Assembly: GCA_017656505.1 (NCBI GenBank)
Contig: JACDNU010000022.1
Location: 1 to 37,928, forward strand
DNA length: 37,928 nucleotides
Direction: 5' to 3'
Source: Archaeoglobus sp.
GTDB lineage: Archaea; Halobacteriota; Archaeoglobi; Archaeoglobales; Archaeoglobaceae
Below, piece after piece: positions 17,147-26,074 of this stretch. How positions within the stretch are numbered: the stretch's first letter is position 1; each line of letters starts with the position of its first letter. The notes beneath the pieces were generated by a model. That model ran no database searches and had not been told where the DNA came from. It was given only the letters and a program-made list of their open reading frames with translations. The position numbers were made by a program, and so were the translations under genes.

Positions 17147-19105
17147 TCAGAGTTTTATGATCTCCCCCGTCCGCTTGTAGATTTTCAAGCCAGGAGGGAG
17201 GGAGTTGCTGAGCTCGTCGGAGGTCAAAACCTCCATAAACTGCTGTATTTTCCACGTGCTGAACTTCGCCTTAGGAATAAGAAAGTCGTATTCTTCTCCC
17301 CTCAGAGGGATGAAATCCAAACCGTACTGCTCAGCAACCGTTCTAATCCCAATTCCAGCATCAGCCTTTCCCATTAAAACTGCAACAGCAACGGAGCTGT
17401 GGGATTTTGCTTCGATTGTGTAACCCTTTATCTTGCCAGTTAATTCCTTGAACTTCTCACCTCTTTTCTCTGCTATTTCTTTGAGATACATGTCAAATAG
17501 AATTCTCGTTCCTGAGCCTCGATTTCTGTTAACAATTCTCGTTTTCTTTTCAATTATGTCTTCAACGCTCCTTATCCCCAGAGGATTTCCTTTGGCAACG
17601 ATAATTCCTTGCTCCCTCAGGTATCCTTTGACGAGAACAGCATTTTTCACGCCGTATCTCTTTAAGTAAGGGACATTATATTCAGCGCTCTCATCCAGCA
17701 AATGTATCCCGGCTATATCAGCCTCACCCCTCTTTATAGCTGAAATACCCCCAGAAGAACCGACATTTATAATCTTAAACCTCAGATCTGGAATTCTTTT
17801 TCGCAAAAGCCGGAAAATTACATCGAGCCCTATGCAGTGGCTCCCTATCACCATCAAATCAGCGGGCTTAATCTCCTCGCTGAAAAGTTTCACTGTAAAC
17901 CTCTCCCCCACTTCAGCGATCACTTTTTCCGCCGGAATGTGAATAAAGCCATCACTTTCCGCCAGCGATGTTATGGCTCCTGAATAGTGGCCGGAAACTG
18001 GATAAGCAGAGAATCCTTCCTCGCCGCTAACCAAATTAACGGGGAGAAACTCCGTTTTTCCGCTTGATGAGAAAACCTTTACAGCGAGCTTTGCCTCAAT
18101 TTCGGTGCTTTTTTCTTCTCCCAAGCCGGAAAGTCTTCTTATTAGGGGGCTGACGAAGATGCTGTAGATCATGAGGGCAGAAGTTGGATTTCCCGGCAGG
18201 CCGAAGGCAGGTTTGTTGCCAAGCGATGCGATTATCGTTGGCTTTCCCGGCCGGACAGCTATTCCATGCACAAGCACTCCCGGCTCCCATTCATCGAGAA
18301 TTCGGTAGATCATGTCCCCTGCTCCTGCAGAGGTTCCACCAGAGCATAGAATTATATCATAATCAAGAGCCTGCTCTATCATCTTTCTGATCTCATCAGC
18401 ATTATCTCGGGCTATCCCCAAAAATACAGCCTCTCCTCCATCCTCCTCTATCGAATTCATTAGAGTATAAGCGTTCACATCGTAGATTTTGCCCTTCCCC
18501 AGTTTTCCTCCCGGCTTGACAAGCTCATTACCAGTTGAGAACACCGCCACCTTCGGCTTCGAATAAACCTCAACCTCAGCTATACCTAAAGCGCTTAGGA
18601 CTCCAATCTCTCTCGGGGATAAAACCGTTCCTTCTCTGATTACAAGCTCTCCAGCCATTATATCCGAGCCGGCGAACATTATGTTCTCTCCCGGAGCAAC
18701 AGATTTGTAAATTCTCACGAATCCATCTGATTCAGCTGTGTATTCCTCCATCACAACGGCATTCGCTCCCTTTGGAATCGGAGCTCCGGTTGATATCTCT
18801 ATCGCTTCCCCTCTCTTCAATTCTACCTCCAAAAAATCTCCGGCACCGATTCTTCCCACGATTTTAAGCTTTACCGACGAATCTTCCTCAGCTTCAAATG
18901 TGTCCTCCGCGATAACAGCGTAGCCATCCATTGTTGATCTATCAAAGGGGGGAACATCTATCCCAGCCTCATAATCCCTCGCCACAATCCTGCCAAGAGC
19001 GTTTTCAAGCTTTATCTCCTCTACTTTCCGGGAAACAGCAAAGCTTTCAACAATCGACTTTGCCTCCTCAACTGATACAAGATCTTTGAATACCTTTTTA
19101 CTCAT
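17147..19105 (-). CDS. MoeA fused to a periplasmic-binding-protein-like domain
   Basis: The 652 aa protein has two parts. Residues 1-400 are a MoeA molybdopterin molybdenumtransferase, with PPFDRSTMDGYAV, the CSGGTSAGAGDMIYR motif and GLPGNPTSALMIY. Residues about 415-640 resemble a type 2 substrate-binding domain (LMVIGSHCIGLDVIFRLL, GGISAIKRGEADIAGIHLLD, NRGSGTRILFD) without signal peptide, so it is intracellular. The family is known in archaea as MoeA/LysR substrate-binding-domain proteins. It should insert molybdate or tungstate into adenylylated molybdopterin; the added domain may sense the oxyanion or a cofactor form. Its AGGTGA site overlaps the end of the preceding moeA, which lies 4 nt away, so the two are cotranscribed. 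Confidence 0.9.
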   Translation of the reverse strand: MSKKVFKDLVSVEEAKSIVESFAVSRKVEEIKLENALGRIVARDYEAGIDVPPFDRSTMDGYAVIAEDTFEAEEDSSVKLKIVGRIGAGDFLEVELKRGEAIEISTGAPIPKGANAVVMEEYTAESDGFVRIYKSVAPGENIMFAGSDIMAGELVIREGTVLSPREIGVLSALGIAEVEVYSKPKVAVFSTGNELVKPGGKLGKGKIYDVNAYTLMNSIEEDGGEAVFLGIARDNADEIRKMIEQALDYDIILCSGGTSAGAGDMIYRILDEWEPGVLVHGIAVRPGKPTIIASLGNKPAFGLPGNPTSALMIYSIFVSPLIRRLSGLGEEKSTEIEAKLAVKVFSSSGKTEFLPVNLVSGEEGFSAYPVSGHYSGAITSLAESDGFIHIPAEKVIAEVGERFTVKLFSEEIKPADLMVIGSHCIGLDVIFRLLRKRIPDLRFKIINVGSSGGISAIKRGEADIAGIHLLDESAEYNVPYLKRYGVKNAVLVKGYLREQGIIVAKGNPLGIRSVEDIIEKKTRIVNRNRGSGTRILFDMYLKEIAEKRGEKFKELTGKIKGYTIEAKSHSSVAVAVLMGKADAGIGIRTVAEQYGLDFIPLRGEEYDFLIPKAKFSTWKIQQFMEVLTSDELSNSLPPGLKIYKRTGEIIKL

Positions 19106-19109
19106 TTTT

Positions 19110-20387
19110 TCACCTGAAGAAGTAATTTATTAGCCTGATTTCCACCTCTTCTCCCTTCTCAATTCCCTCTTTCTCTTCAGGAACCTCTATAATTCCGTGG
19201 GCCTTTGAAAGGGAAGAAAGAATGCCTGAACCAGAAGTCCTTATTGGGTAAGCCATTAGCCTGCCATTTTCCTCTCGCAAATAGGCCCTAGTAAATGTCC
19301 TCACACCAGCATTAGACGGGATTCTCTCACCCGCGAAAGCTTTTATCATACTCCCCGGCATGTAAAAATCGTTGAAATCGATTCCACACATTTTGAAAAG
19401 TACTCTGGGGAAAAGAAGATTAAAGGCGACGTAGGTTGCCACGGGAAAGCCGGGGAGAAGCAAAATCGGCTTACCCTTTATGGATGTGAAGCCAGCAGGC
19501 ATTCCGGGCTTAATAGCGATGCCATGTATGAATTCGCTGTCTCTAAACTCCTCTATGATTATGGGCAGAAGATCTTTTTTCCCAACAGAGGTCGCACCGC
19601 TGAAAACAAGCATATCTGCCCTTTCTAAGGCAAAACGGATGGTTTTTCTAAGAAGTTCCGCATCATCTTTCACAATCCCAAGATCGAGCGGTTCAGCATT
19701 GAACTGCCTAACCAAATTAATCAGCATATATCTGTTGGTGTCTAGGATCTTGCCTTTTTCGATTTCAGTTGAAAGAGCATCAACCAACTCGTTTCCTGTA
19801 GAGGCAACACCCACAATCGGCCTTCTAAAGACCTTCGGCCTTAGATTTCCAGAAGCAGAGAGTAAAGCAATATGATGGGGCTGAATCACCTCACCTTTCC
19901 TCAGAACGATTTCACCTCTCCTTACATCTTCTCCGGCCCTCGAAACGTTTTTCCAAGGTGGAATTGAAGAGTAAACCTCGATGTAGTCTCCTTCGAGCTG
20001 AGAAGTGTGTTCGATCATTACAACTGCATCAGCATTCTCCGGCATCGGAGCTCCTGTGGAGATTCTTATTGCTTCCCCCTCCCCTAAATCTATACCCGCA
20101 TTCTCGCCAATCTCCACCTCTCCAACGACTCTGAAGATTACTGGGTTGCTAACACCCGCTCCAAAGGTTTCCTCAGCCTTCAGAGCATAACCATCCACAG
20201 CCGAGCGATCGAAGGGGGGGATATCTCTTTTAGAGAATAAATCTTCAGCACAAATCCTGTTTAAGGAATCCCGGAAATCTATCACCTCAATCGGCAAAAG
20301 ATTTAGTTTGAGCTGCCTGAGCTTTTGAAAAGCCTCTCCGACTCTGTGAGTTTGTAGAAAGCCTCTCTGCCTCACATCTTCAGCCAT
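19110..20387 (-). CDS. moeA: Molybdopterin molybdenumtransferase MoeA
   Basis: The 425 aa protein is a single MoeA: PPFDRSAVDGYALKAEE near residues 57-73, STGAPMPENADAVVMIE, a VFSGATSVGKKD motif and LLPGFPVATYVAF. It catalyses the final metal insertion step of molybdenum or tungsten cofactor synthesis. Two different MoeA proteins in tandem are common in archaea and may divide Mo and W. The ATG at 20387 is preferred over an in-frame start at 20435 because ATAAATTG (20411-20418) forms a minus-strand TATA box 24-31 nt upstream and the family N-terminus begins there. It is divergent from aIF2-beta and heads the molybdenum block. Confidence 0.9.
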   Translation of the reverse strand: MAEDVRQRGFLQTHRVGEAFQKLRQLKLNLLPIEVIDFRDSLNRICAEDLFSKRDIPPFDRSAVDGYALKAEETFGAGVSNPVIFRVVGEVEIGENAGIDLGEGEAIRISTGAPMPENADAVVMIEHTSQLEGDYIEVYSSIPPWKNVSRAGEDVRRGEIVLRKGEVIQPHHIALLSASGNLRPKVFRRPIVGVASTGNELVDALSTEIEKGKILDTNRYMLINLVRQFNAEPLDLGIVKDDAELLRKTIRFALERADMLVFSGATSVGKKDLLPIIIEEFRDSEFIHGIAIKPGMPAGFTSIKGKPILLLPGFPVATYVAFNLLFPRVLFKMCGIDFNDFYMPGSMIKAFAGERIPSNAGVRTFTRAYLREENGRLMAYPIRTSGSGILSSLSKAHGIIEVPEEKEGIEKGEEVEIRLINYFFR

Positions 20388-20501
20388 CGGATAACAGGTG
20401 GCGAGAAAGCATAAATTGTTATCGCTCGTAAGCAAAAGCCTGAGAAAGGCTGAGAAAAGATTATTAAATTTGAGGTGAAATAGCCTTTAGGAGGTGCTAA
20501 G
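20388..20501. promoter_or_regulatory. Divergent promoter region between moeA and aIF2-beta
   Basis: The minus-strand TATA box at 20411-20418 serves moeA. On the plus side GATTATTAAATTTGAG (20459-20474) is a TATA-like stretch and GGAGGTG (20490-20496) a strong ribosome binding site 5 nt before the GTG start of the aIF2-beta gene. AAAGCCTGAGAAAGGCTGAGAAAAG (about 20433-20457) holds a near-duplicated GCCTGAGAAAG/GGCTGAGAAAAG element. Confidence 0.5.
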
Positions 20502-20909
20502 GTGAAGAACTACGAAGAGCTACTCGAGAAAGCCTATGCGGAGATGCCAGCGGAGGTTACAAGAAGGGAGAGGTTTGAGATTCCGCGTGTTAAGGTACAG
20601 CGAGAAGGAAATCGAACGATCATCAAAAACCTCAGTCAGATAGCAAAAACCCTTAACCGCTCGGAAGAACACCTTTACAAGTACATGGTAAAATCCTTGG
20701 GTACTGCTGGGATTCTCGAGAGCGGAAGGATAGTCCTTCAGGGAAAATTTACCGAGGATGAAGTTCAGAGGGAGCTAAATGGTTACGTCAAAGAGTACGT
20801 TCTCTGCAAGGAGTGTCAGTCCCCCGACACCGAATTCAAGAAAGAGGAGCGTGTGTTGTTCGTTAAATGTCTGGCGTGCGGCGCTAAACATCCCGTGAGG
20901 AACATCTAG
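20502..20909 (+). CDS. Translation initiation factor aIF2, beta subunit
   Basis: The 135 aa protein matches archaeal aIF2-beta: an N-terminal helix, the core IPRVKVQREGNRTIIKNLSQIAKTLNR (about 27-54), YKYMVKSLGTAGIL, and a C-terminal zinc ribbon with CKEC and CLAC pairs. It is part of the aIF2 heterotrimer that brings initiator tRNA to the ribosome. It begins with GTG; the GGAGGTG at 20490-20496 fixes this start. A DUF424 gene follows 47 nt later, an arrangement I recall from other archaea. Confidence 0.95.
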   Translation: MKNYEELLEKAYAEMPAEVTRRERFEIPRVKVQREGNRTIIKNLSQIAKTLNRSEEHLYKYMVKSLGTAGILESGRIVLQGKFTEDEVQRELNGYVKEYVLCKECQSPDTEFKKEERVLFVKCLACGAKHPVRNI

Positions 20910-20956
20910 AGCATCGGAACATAATATACCTAGCATATCTAACCCGGTGAGGGGAT

Positions 20957-21250
20957 TTGTTCAGGATGAGGGTGTACAGGGTCGAGAAGGAAGTGCTGGT
21001 AGCGGTTTGTGATTCAGACCTAGTTGGGAATGTCTACTCATCCGGCGAGTTCAGGATTGAGGTTAAGGAGGACTTTTACGGGAAGGAAGAGGTAGGCGAA
21101 GAGGAGGTCAAAGGAGCATTGCAGAAGGCTACGATAGCAAATATAACCGGCGAGAAGGCGGTGAAGCTGGCAATAAAGCTGGGGATAGTTGACAAGGAAA
21201 ACGTGCTTAAGATTGGAGATTGCTGGCACGCGCAAATGGTGACCCTTTAG
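20957..21250 (+). CDS. DUF424 family protein
   Basis: The protein is 97 aa if the TTG at 20957 is used, or 94 aa from the ATG at 20966. It fits the archaeal DUF424 family: an N-terminal YRVEKEVLVAVCDSDLVG block, an acidic strand region and the GIVDKENVLKIGDCWHAQMV end. The function is unknown; linkage with aIF2-beta suggests translation. GGTGAGG at 20946-20952 is close to the TTG and favours it, while the ATG would be 13 nt away. ATAATATA (20921-20928) is a TATA candidate, so it may also be transcribed separately. Confidence 0.75.
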   Translation: MFRMRVYRVEKEVLVAVCDSDLVGNVYSSGEFRIEVKEDFYGKEEVGEEEVKGALQKATIANITGEKAVKLAIKLGIVDKENVLKIGDCWHAQMVTL

Positions 21251-21337
21251 GTTTTGTATGCTGAAGATTCCATCATTTTTCAGGGATCAAATTTTCCAAA
21301 ATCGAAGATTTTTAAATTTATGAATTGAATATTGTTT

Positions 21338-22162
21338 ATGGAGAGCTTCGCGGGAAGAATCCCCGAAGAAGATTTTCTCGAGGAGGTTGACAGGGCAATA
21401 TCAAAGCTGCCTGGGAAAAAATTTGTCAGGATAAATTTTAAAAGAGCGGCGATAATTGGCGATACCCATGGAGATTTGCCGGCTCTAAAAACAATCCTCA
21501 AACTTACCAAAGATGAAGGAATAATATTCCTCGGAGACTACGGAGATCGCGGAATTTATGGAGTTTCAACCTACTACGAGATACTGAAACTTTTCAATGA
21601 AAGGGAGAACGTTGTGCTACTCAAAGGAAACCATGAAAGCGATGCTGTTATACCGCATGAACTCCCGGAGCAGCTTAACAGCTATTTCAACAGTGAAGAA
21701 CCTTTGAACAGGCTCAGAAAGCTTTGGGAAAAACTGCCAATCTCTGCTGGAAGTGAGGAATACTGGTTCGTTCATGGCGGAGTTCCAACTGGAGGAAAGG
21801 ATTACAGAGAAGATTTCAGTGAGAAAGATTTGCTTAATCCTTCAGACGAGGATTCGATAGAAATGCTCTGGAATGACCCCTGGGAGAAAGAAGAAAACGG
21901 ACACAACTACTTGAGAGGGGTTATGTACTTCTTTGGCAAGCGAACAACGAGAGCTTTCCTCGAAAGCTTGGATTTCAAAGTTATAATTCGCTCACATCAG
22001 CCGGATAAAATCCTTATGGCCGAGCAAGATGGAATGGTGGTAACGGTTGGCTCATGCATGCAGCCTTACGGCTTGAGCGAAGCTGCTTTTCTGCGAACCG
22101 ATTTCACAGAAAGGATAAGAGACGGGAGTGAGGTTGTTAAGAAGTTCGGAGTTTTTATCTGA
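21338..22162 (+). CDS. PPP-family serine/threonine protein phosphatase
   Basis: The 274 aa protein has the full metallophosphatase signature: GDTHGD, GDYGDRG (GDxxDRG), LKGNHES, FVHGG and RSHQP. This is a eukaryote-like PPP phosphatase that dephosphorylates Ser/Thr, with a two-metal site. The length fits the catalytic core alone. The ATG at 21338 is favoured over the TTG at 21332: TTTTTAAATTTATG (21309-21322) puts a TATA box at leaderless distance. It stands apart from the aIF2-beta pair. No kinase gene is in the window. Confidence 0.9.
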   Translation: MESFAGRIPEEDFLEEVDRAISKLPGKKFVRINFKRAAIIGDTHGDLPALKTILKLTKDEGIIFLGDYGDRGIYGVSTYYEILKLFNERENVVLLKGNHESDAVIPHELPEQLNSYFNSEEPLNRLRKLWEKLPISAGSEEYWFVHGGVPTGGKDYREDFSEKDLLNPSDEDSIEMLWNDPWEKEENGHNYLRGVMYFFGKRTTRAFLESLDFKVIIRSHQPDKILMAEQDGMVVTVGSCMQPYGLSEAAFLRTDFTERIRDGSEVVKKFGVFI

Positions 22163-22252
22163 TCTCCTTTTTCTTTGTTCTATTCCATATAGCTCCAACC
22201 AGAAAAACAACAAGCTTAAATTCAATGTTCAAGAACTTAATACGGTGATTGA

Positions 22253-23464
22253 ATGAAAGTCACTGTTTTGGGTTGTGGAACGGTAGGCACCACTGCCGTA
22301 ATGATGCTCGATGCATATGGTGTTGATGAGATAAAAATTGGAGATGTAAACGTTGATTATGCAAGCAAAATCGCAAGCCAGTTGACGTGCGATGCTAGAG
22401 CTTTGAAGTGTAACGCAAGAAACCCGAATGAATTAAAGGAGGTCATAAGAGGTTCAGATGTCGTTCTGAATTGCGTTGGCCCATTCTACGAGTTTGGCCC
22501 TCTAATCCTTAAAGCCTCCATTGAGGAGGGAATAAACTACGTTGACATATGCGACGACCTCGATGCAACGATCGAACAGCTGAAACTCTCAGATCTAGCA
22601 AAGGAAAAAGATGTTTCCGCTGTAATAGGAATGGGGAGCTCTCCGGGCCTAGCAAATTTGCTTGCGAAGTTCTGCGAGAACTTCATGGAGGTTGAAAGCG
22701 TTGACATCTACCATGCTCATGGGGGCGAGGAGACTGAGGGTGCTGCCGTCGTAAAGCACCGCATTCATTCGATGAAGATGGACATCCCAGTCTTTCTGGA
22801 TGGAGAATTCAAAAATGTGCGGCTGTTTGAAGAAAGTGGAAAGGCTTTGGAAGAGGAGGTCGAATTTCCAGAGATTGGGACGTTCAGAGTCTATGCGTAT
22901 CCCCATCCCGAGACGATAACCCTGCCCAAGTACATTAAGAACGTTAAGAGAGTAACAAATCTCGGCCTCGTTCTGCCTCCAGAATATGCTGAGCTTATCA
23001 AAACAATAGTGAGAATTGGGATGGCAGATGAAACTCCGATAAGGGTTGGAGAGCTTGAAATTCCGGCAATTGAGTTTGCAGTTTCCTTCATACTATCAAA
23101 GAGAGAAGAACTGATCAAGAAAGCTGGAATGAAGGAGCCAGTTGGAAGTTTAATGGTGGTTGTGGGCGGAAAAATGAACGGAAAGCGAGAAAAGCTCTCC
23201 TTCGCGTTGAGTTCGAGAGGCCAGGGAATGGGAGAAGGCACAGGCATTCCGGCAGCGATTGGAGCCATCCTGATGGGAGAAGGCAGGATAACCGAGAAGG
23301 GAGTTTTGCCACCCGAAGCATGCATAAACCCGCTGGATGCTTTTACGCTCGCTCAAAAAATGCTGAAATCAACTGGCAAAGGAGATCTCCCCCTCATCAT
23401 CGAGAGAATTAAGGAGGATGGCACAAAGGAAAGGATCGATTATAAGAGCATTTTACCCTTGTGA
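22253..23464 (+). CDS. Saccharopine dehydrogenase family oxidoreductase
   Basis: The 403 aa protein has an N-terminal NAD(P)-binding Rossmann fold (VTVLGCGTVGTTAV) and the family hallmark VVLNCVGPFYEFGPLILKASIEEGINYVDICDD near residues 70-102. A GMGSSPGLANLLAKFC block follows. Family members reduce or oxidise imine-linked amino acid substrates; the specific substrate is not readable. GGTGAT lies before the ATG. The stop is only 9 nt before the RuBisCO-like gene, whose AGGTGGG site straddles the junction, so the two are cotranscribed and probably act in one pathway. Confidence 0.8.
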   Translation: MKVTVLGCGTVGTTAVMMLDAYGVDEIKIGDVNVDYASKIASQLTCDARALKCNARNPNELKEVIRGSDVVLNCVGPFYEFGPLILKASIEEGINYVDICDDLDATIEQLKLSDLAKEKDVSAVIGMGSSPGLANLLAKFCENFMEVESVDIYHAHGGEETEGAAVVKHRIHSMKMDIPVFLDGEFKNVRLFEESGKALEEEVEFPEIGTFRVYAYPHPETITLPKYIKNVKRVTNLGLVLPPEYAELIKTIVRIGMADETPIRVGELEIPAIEFAVSFILSKREELIKKAGMKEPVGSLMVVVGGKMNGKREKLSFALSSRGQGMGEGTGIPAAIGAILMGEGRITEKGVLPPEACINPLDAFTLAQKMLKSTGKGDLPLIIERIKEDGTKERIDYKSILPL

Positions 23465-23473
23465 GGTGGGAGT

Positions 23474-24787
23474 ATGGAGATACCGAAAGTCACTTACAAA
23501 AGATTTGAAGATCCAGAAGCAAATCCGGATGCTCTGCCGGAAGGAATAGGCGACGATTACATAATAGCAACATATTACATGTCCTTCCCTAAGATGCTGA
23601 ACATCTCCGATATAGCACAGATAATGGCGATCGAGCAGAGCACCGGCACATGGATTCCCGTGCCCGGAGAATCGCCGGAAGTTAGGAAGAAGCATGTTGC
23701 GAAGGTAATAGGGATATACGAAACCCCAGACTACGAATTTCTTGTTCCTGATGAGGTAAGATGGAGGAATTACATAGTGCAAATCGCCTTTCCCTACGAC
23801 AACATTGGCAGCACGCTTTCGATGCTCTTCACAGCAGTAATAGGGAACATCTCGATGGCTGGAAAAGTTAAGCTCCTCGATCTTAAGTTCCCCCGGAAGT
23901 ACGTTGATGGCTTTAAAGGCCCTAAGTTCGGAATAGAAGGGGTTAGAAAGGTGCTAGGGGTTAAAGATCGTCCACTGCTGAATAACATGATAAAGCCATG
24001 CACGGGTTTCCCTCCGGAATTGGGAGCGAAGCTTACATACGAAGTAGCGAGAGGAGGAGTTGACATCGTAAAGGATGACGAGCTGCTCGGCAATCGACCT
24101 TTTAACTCCGTCGAGGAGAGGGTGACGAAGTATATGGAGGCAATAGACAAAGCGAACGCAGAAAAGGGAGAGAAAACCCTGTATGCGGTGAGCATATCCG
24201 ATGATATTCCGCAAGTATTTGAGAATGCAGACAAAGCAATAGAGCACGGAGCGAATTGCTTGCTCGTCAACTATCTCGCTACCGGCTTGCCAGTGTTAAG
24301 GAAGCTTGCTGAGGATCCGAGCATTAAAGTGCCAATAATGGCCCACATGGACTGTGCTGGGATCTATTACGAATCCCACTATTCCGGCGTTCGATCGGAT
24401 CTGATTCTCGGAAAGCTCCCAAGGCTTGCTGGGGCAGACATAGTCGTCTATCCGGCTCCCTACGGAAAGGCTTTCTTCCCCGAAGAGAAGTATCTGGCTG
24501 TTGCCAAAGCACTGACATATCCGTTCTATAACGTCAGACCAATATTTCCGATGCCTTCAGGTGGTATAGTGCCTTCCATTGTTCCCAAGCTCTACAAAAC
24601 CCTAGGTAAGGATTTCGTTGTCGCTGCTGGAGGGGGAATCCATGCCCATCCAGATGGGCCAGCAGCAGGAGCTAGAGCTTTCAGGGCTGCAATAGAGGCA
24701 GCTATGCAAGGAATCGATCTCAAAACGTATGCGGAGACGAACAATCTGCCGGAGCTGGAGAAGGCATTGAAAATGGAAGTGCGCTGA
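23474..24787 (+). CDS. RuBisCO-like protein, form IV
   Basis: The 437 aa protein has the RuBisCO large-subunit fold. Residues kept relative to form I: E54, T59 and W60 (EQSTGTW), N125, K174, the carbamate and metal site K200-D202-E203 (VKDDE), loop 6 lysine K332, SGG 362-364 and GGG 386-388. Residues lost: K177 is Cys (IKPCTGF), the H294-R295 pair is absent (segment IMAHMDCAG) and H327 is Val (ADIVVYPAPYGK). The last segment is close to MtnW/YkrW-type form IV proteins. Carboxylase activity is therefore unlikely; an enolase, isomerase or other enolisation reaction on a sugar phosphate is more likely. It follows the saccharopine dehydrogenase-like gene by 9 nt. Confidence 0.85.
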   Translation: MEIPKVTYKRFEDPEANPDALPEGIGDDYIIATYYMSFPKMLNISDIAQIMAIEQSTGTWIPVPGESPEVRKKHVAKVIGIYETPDYEFLVPDEVRWRNYIVQIAFPYDNIGSTLSMLFTAVIGNISMAGKVKLLDLKFPRKYVDGFKGPKFGIEGVRKVLGVKDRPLLNNMIKPCTGFPPELGAKLTYEVARGGVDIVKDDELLGNRPFNSVEERVTKYMEAIDKANAEKGEKTLYAVSISDDIPQVFENADKAIEHGANCLLVNYLATGLPVLRKLAEDPSIKVPIMAHMDCAGIYYESHYSGVRSDLILGKLPRLAGADIVVYPAPYGKAFFPEEKYLAVAKALTYPFYNVRPIFPMPSGGIVPSIVPKLYKTLGKDFVVAAGGGIHAHPDGPAAGARAFRAAIEAAMQGIDLKTYAETNNLPELEKALKMEVR

Positions 24788-24872
24788 ATGTGCGTGAATG
24801 ATAATCATGATTAAAAATTAAATTAGTCGAAAGGTTTTTTACTTTTCAGATAAAGGCTAAATTGGTGATAGA

Positions 24873-25064
24873 ATGTGCGAGTCAAAGGTGGTTAAAGTAA
24901 GCGATGGTGAGGAAACTGTTCTGATGGAAGATGTAATCAGAATTGAAGTAGAGGGAGACAAACTGAAACTTTACGGATTATTAGGCGAGACTGCCGAAAT
25001 TAAGGGCAGAATAACTCTCATGGACATGAAAAAGCATAAAATTTTGGTGGAGGAATGGGTATGA
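24873..25064 (+). CDS. CooT-family small protein (probable nickel binding)
   Basis: The 63 aa protein starts MCESKVVKVSDGEE and ends HKILVEEW, matching the CooT family: Met-Cys start, beta-rich, DVIRIEVEGDKLKLYGLLGE core. CooT proteins bind Ni(II) at the N-terminal Cys and relate to carbon monoxide dehydrogenase maturation; the Cys2 is present. GGTGAT at 24864-24869 is the ribosome binding site. The gene overlaps the GAPDH start through an ATGA, so the two are translationally coupled. Confidence 0.75.
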   Translation: MCESKVVKVSDGEETVLMEDVIRIEVEGDKLKLYGLLGETAEIKGRITLMDMKKHKILVEEWV

Positions 25065-26074
25065 AGGTTAAGGTTGCCATAAATGGGTATGGGACGATAG
25101 GCAAAAGAGTTGCAGATGCAATTGGCATGCAGCCGGACATGGAGGTTGTTGGAGTGACAAAGACGAAGCCGGACTTCGATGCTAAAATGGCGGTGAAAAA
25201 GGGATACAAGCTTTATGCAGCTATCCCTGACAGAGTTAAGGTTTTCGAGGATGCTGGAATTGAGATCCAGGGAGCGGTTGATGATTTACTGAAGGATGTG
25301 GACATTGTAATTGACTGTTCTCCAAACAAGGTAGGCGCTCAAAACAAACCCCTCTACGAGAAGCTCGGTATAAAAGCGATCTTCCAGGGAGGGGAAAAGA
25401 AGGATGTTGCTGAGGTTTCCTTCAACGCGATAGCGAACTTCGATGAGGCTGTTGGAAAGCAGTTTGTAAGGGTTGTCAGCTGCAACACCACCGGCTTGAC
25501 TAGGCTGATTTACACGATCAAAAAGAACTTTCCGATTAAGAAAGTGCGTGCAACGATGATAAGGAGAGTTGTTGATCCGAAAGAGGATAAAAAAGGACTC
25601 GTCAACGGAATAGAGCCGAATCCGATTAAGCTTCCATCCCATCATGGCCCCGATGTGCAATCTGTTTTGCCGGATGTGAACATCGTAACAACCGCATTCA
25701 AAGTTCCAACAACGCTCATGCACGTGCATTCTGTATCGATGGAGCTTCAAGATTCCGTAAGCGAGGATGCGATAAGGGATGCTCTCGCAGCTGAGCCACG
25801 AATAATGCTGATAAACTCGAGCGATGGATTCACGTCAACAACGAAGATAATCGAGTTCGCTAGGGAGCTGAGAATGAGGTACGATCTTTACGAAAACGCG
25901 GTGTGGGCAGACTCAATTGGCATTGTGGACGGAGAAGTTTACATCACCCAAGCGATAAACCAGGAGTCCATCGTAATTCCCGAAAACATCGACGCAATAA
26001 GGGCGATGCTCGAGCTGATGGACAAAGAAGAGAGCATAAAGGAGACGAACAAAAACCTGAAGATAGGTGTGTAA
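25061..26074 (+). CDS. gap: Glyceraldehyde-3-phosphate dehydrogenase, archaeal type (NAD(P))
   Basis: The 337 aa protein is the archaeal phosphorylating GAPDH. The Rossmann start KVAINGYGTIGKRVADAI, the IDCSPNKVGAQNK segment, the catalytic cysteine motif SCNTTGLTRLIY (Cys near residue 140) and IKLPSHHGPD are all typical. It interconverts glyceraldehyde 3-phosphate and 1,3-bisphosphoglycerate, most likely in gluconeogenesis. The ATG at 25061 overlaps the CooT stop as ATGA and has GGTGGAGG 7 nt upstream; the ATG at 25055 is too close to that site. Confidence 0.95.
   Translation: MKVKVAINGYGTIGKRVADAIGMQPDMEVVGVTKTKPDFDAKMAVKKGYKLYAAIPDRVKVFEDAGIEIQGAVDDLLKDVDIVIDCSPNKVGAQNKPLYEKLGIKAIFQGGEKKDVAEVSFNAIANFDEAVGKQFVRVVSCNTTGLTRLIYTIKKNFPIKKVRATMIRRVVDPKEDKKGLVNGIEPNPIKLPSHHGPDVQSVLPDVNIVTTAFKVPTTLMHVHSVSMELQDSVSEDAIRDALAAEPRIMLINSSDGFTSTTKIIEFARELRMRYDLYENAVWADSIGIVDGEVYITQAINQESIVIPENIDAIRAMLELMDKEESIKETNKNLKIGV

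Noticed and set aside
22891-23325. Long minus-strand reading frame opposite the saccharopine dehydrogenase-like gene
   Set aside because: It is a shadow of a well-supported gene and has no family features.
23474-24787. A working form III RuBisCO for CO2 fixation
   Set aside because: The fold and metal site are present, but K177, the H294-R295 pair and H327 are not; it fits form IV better.
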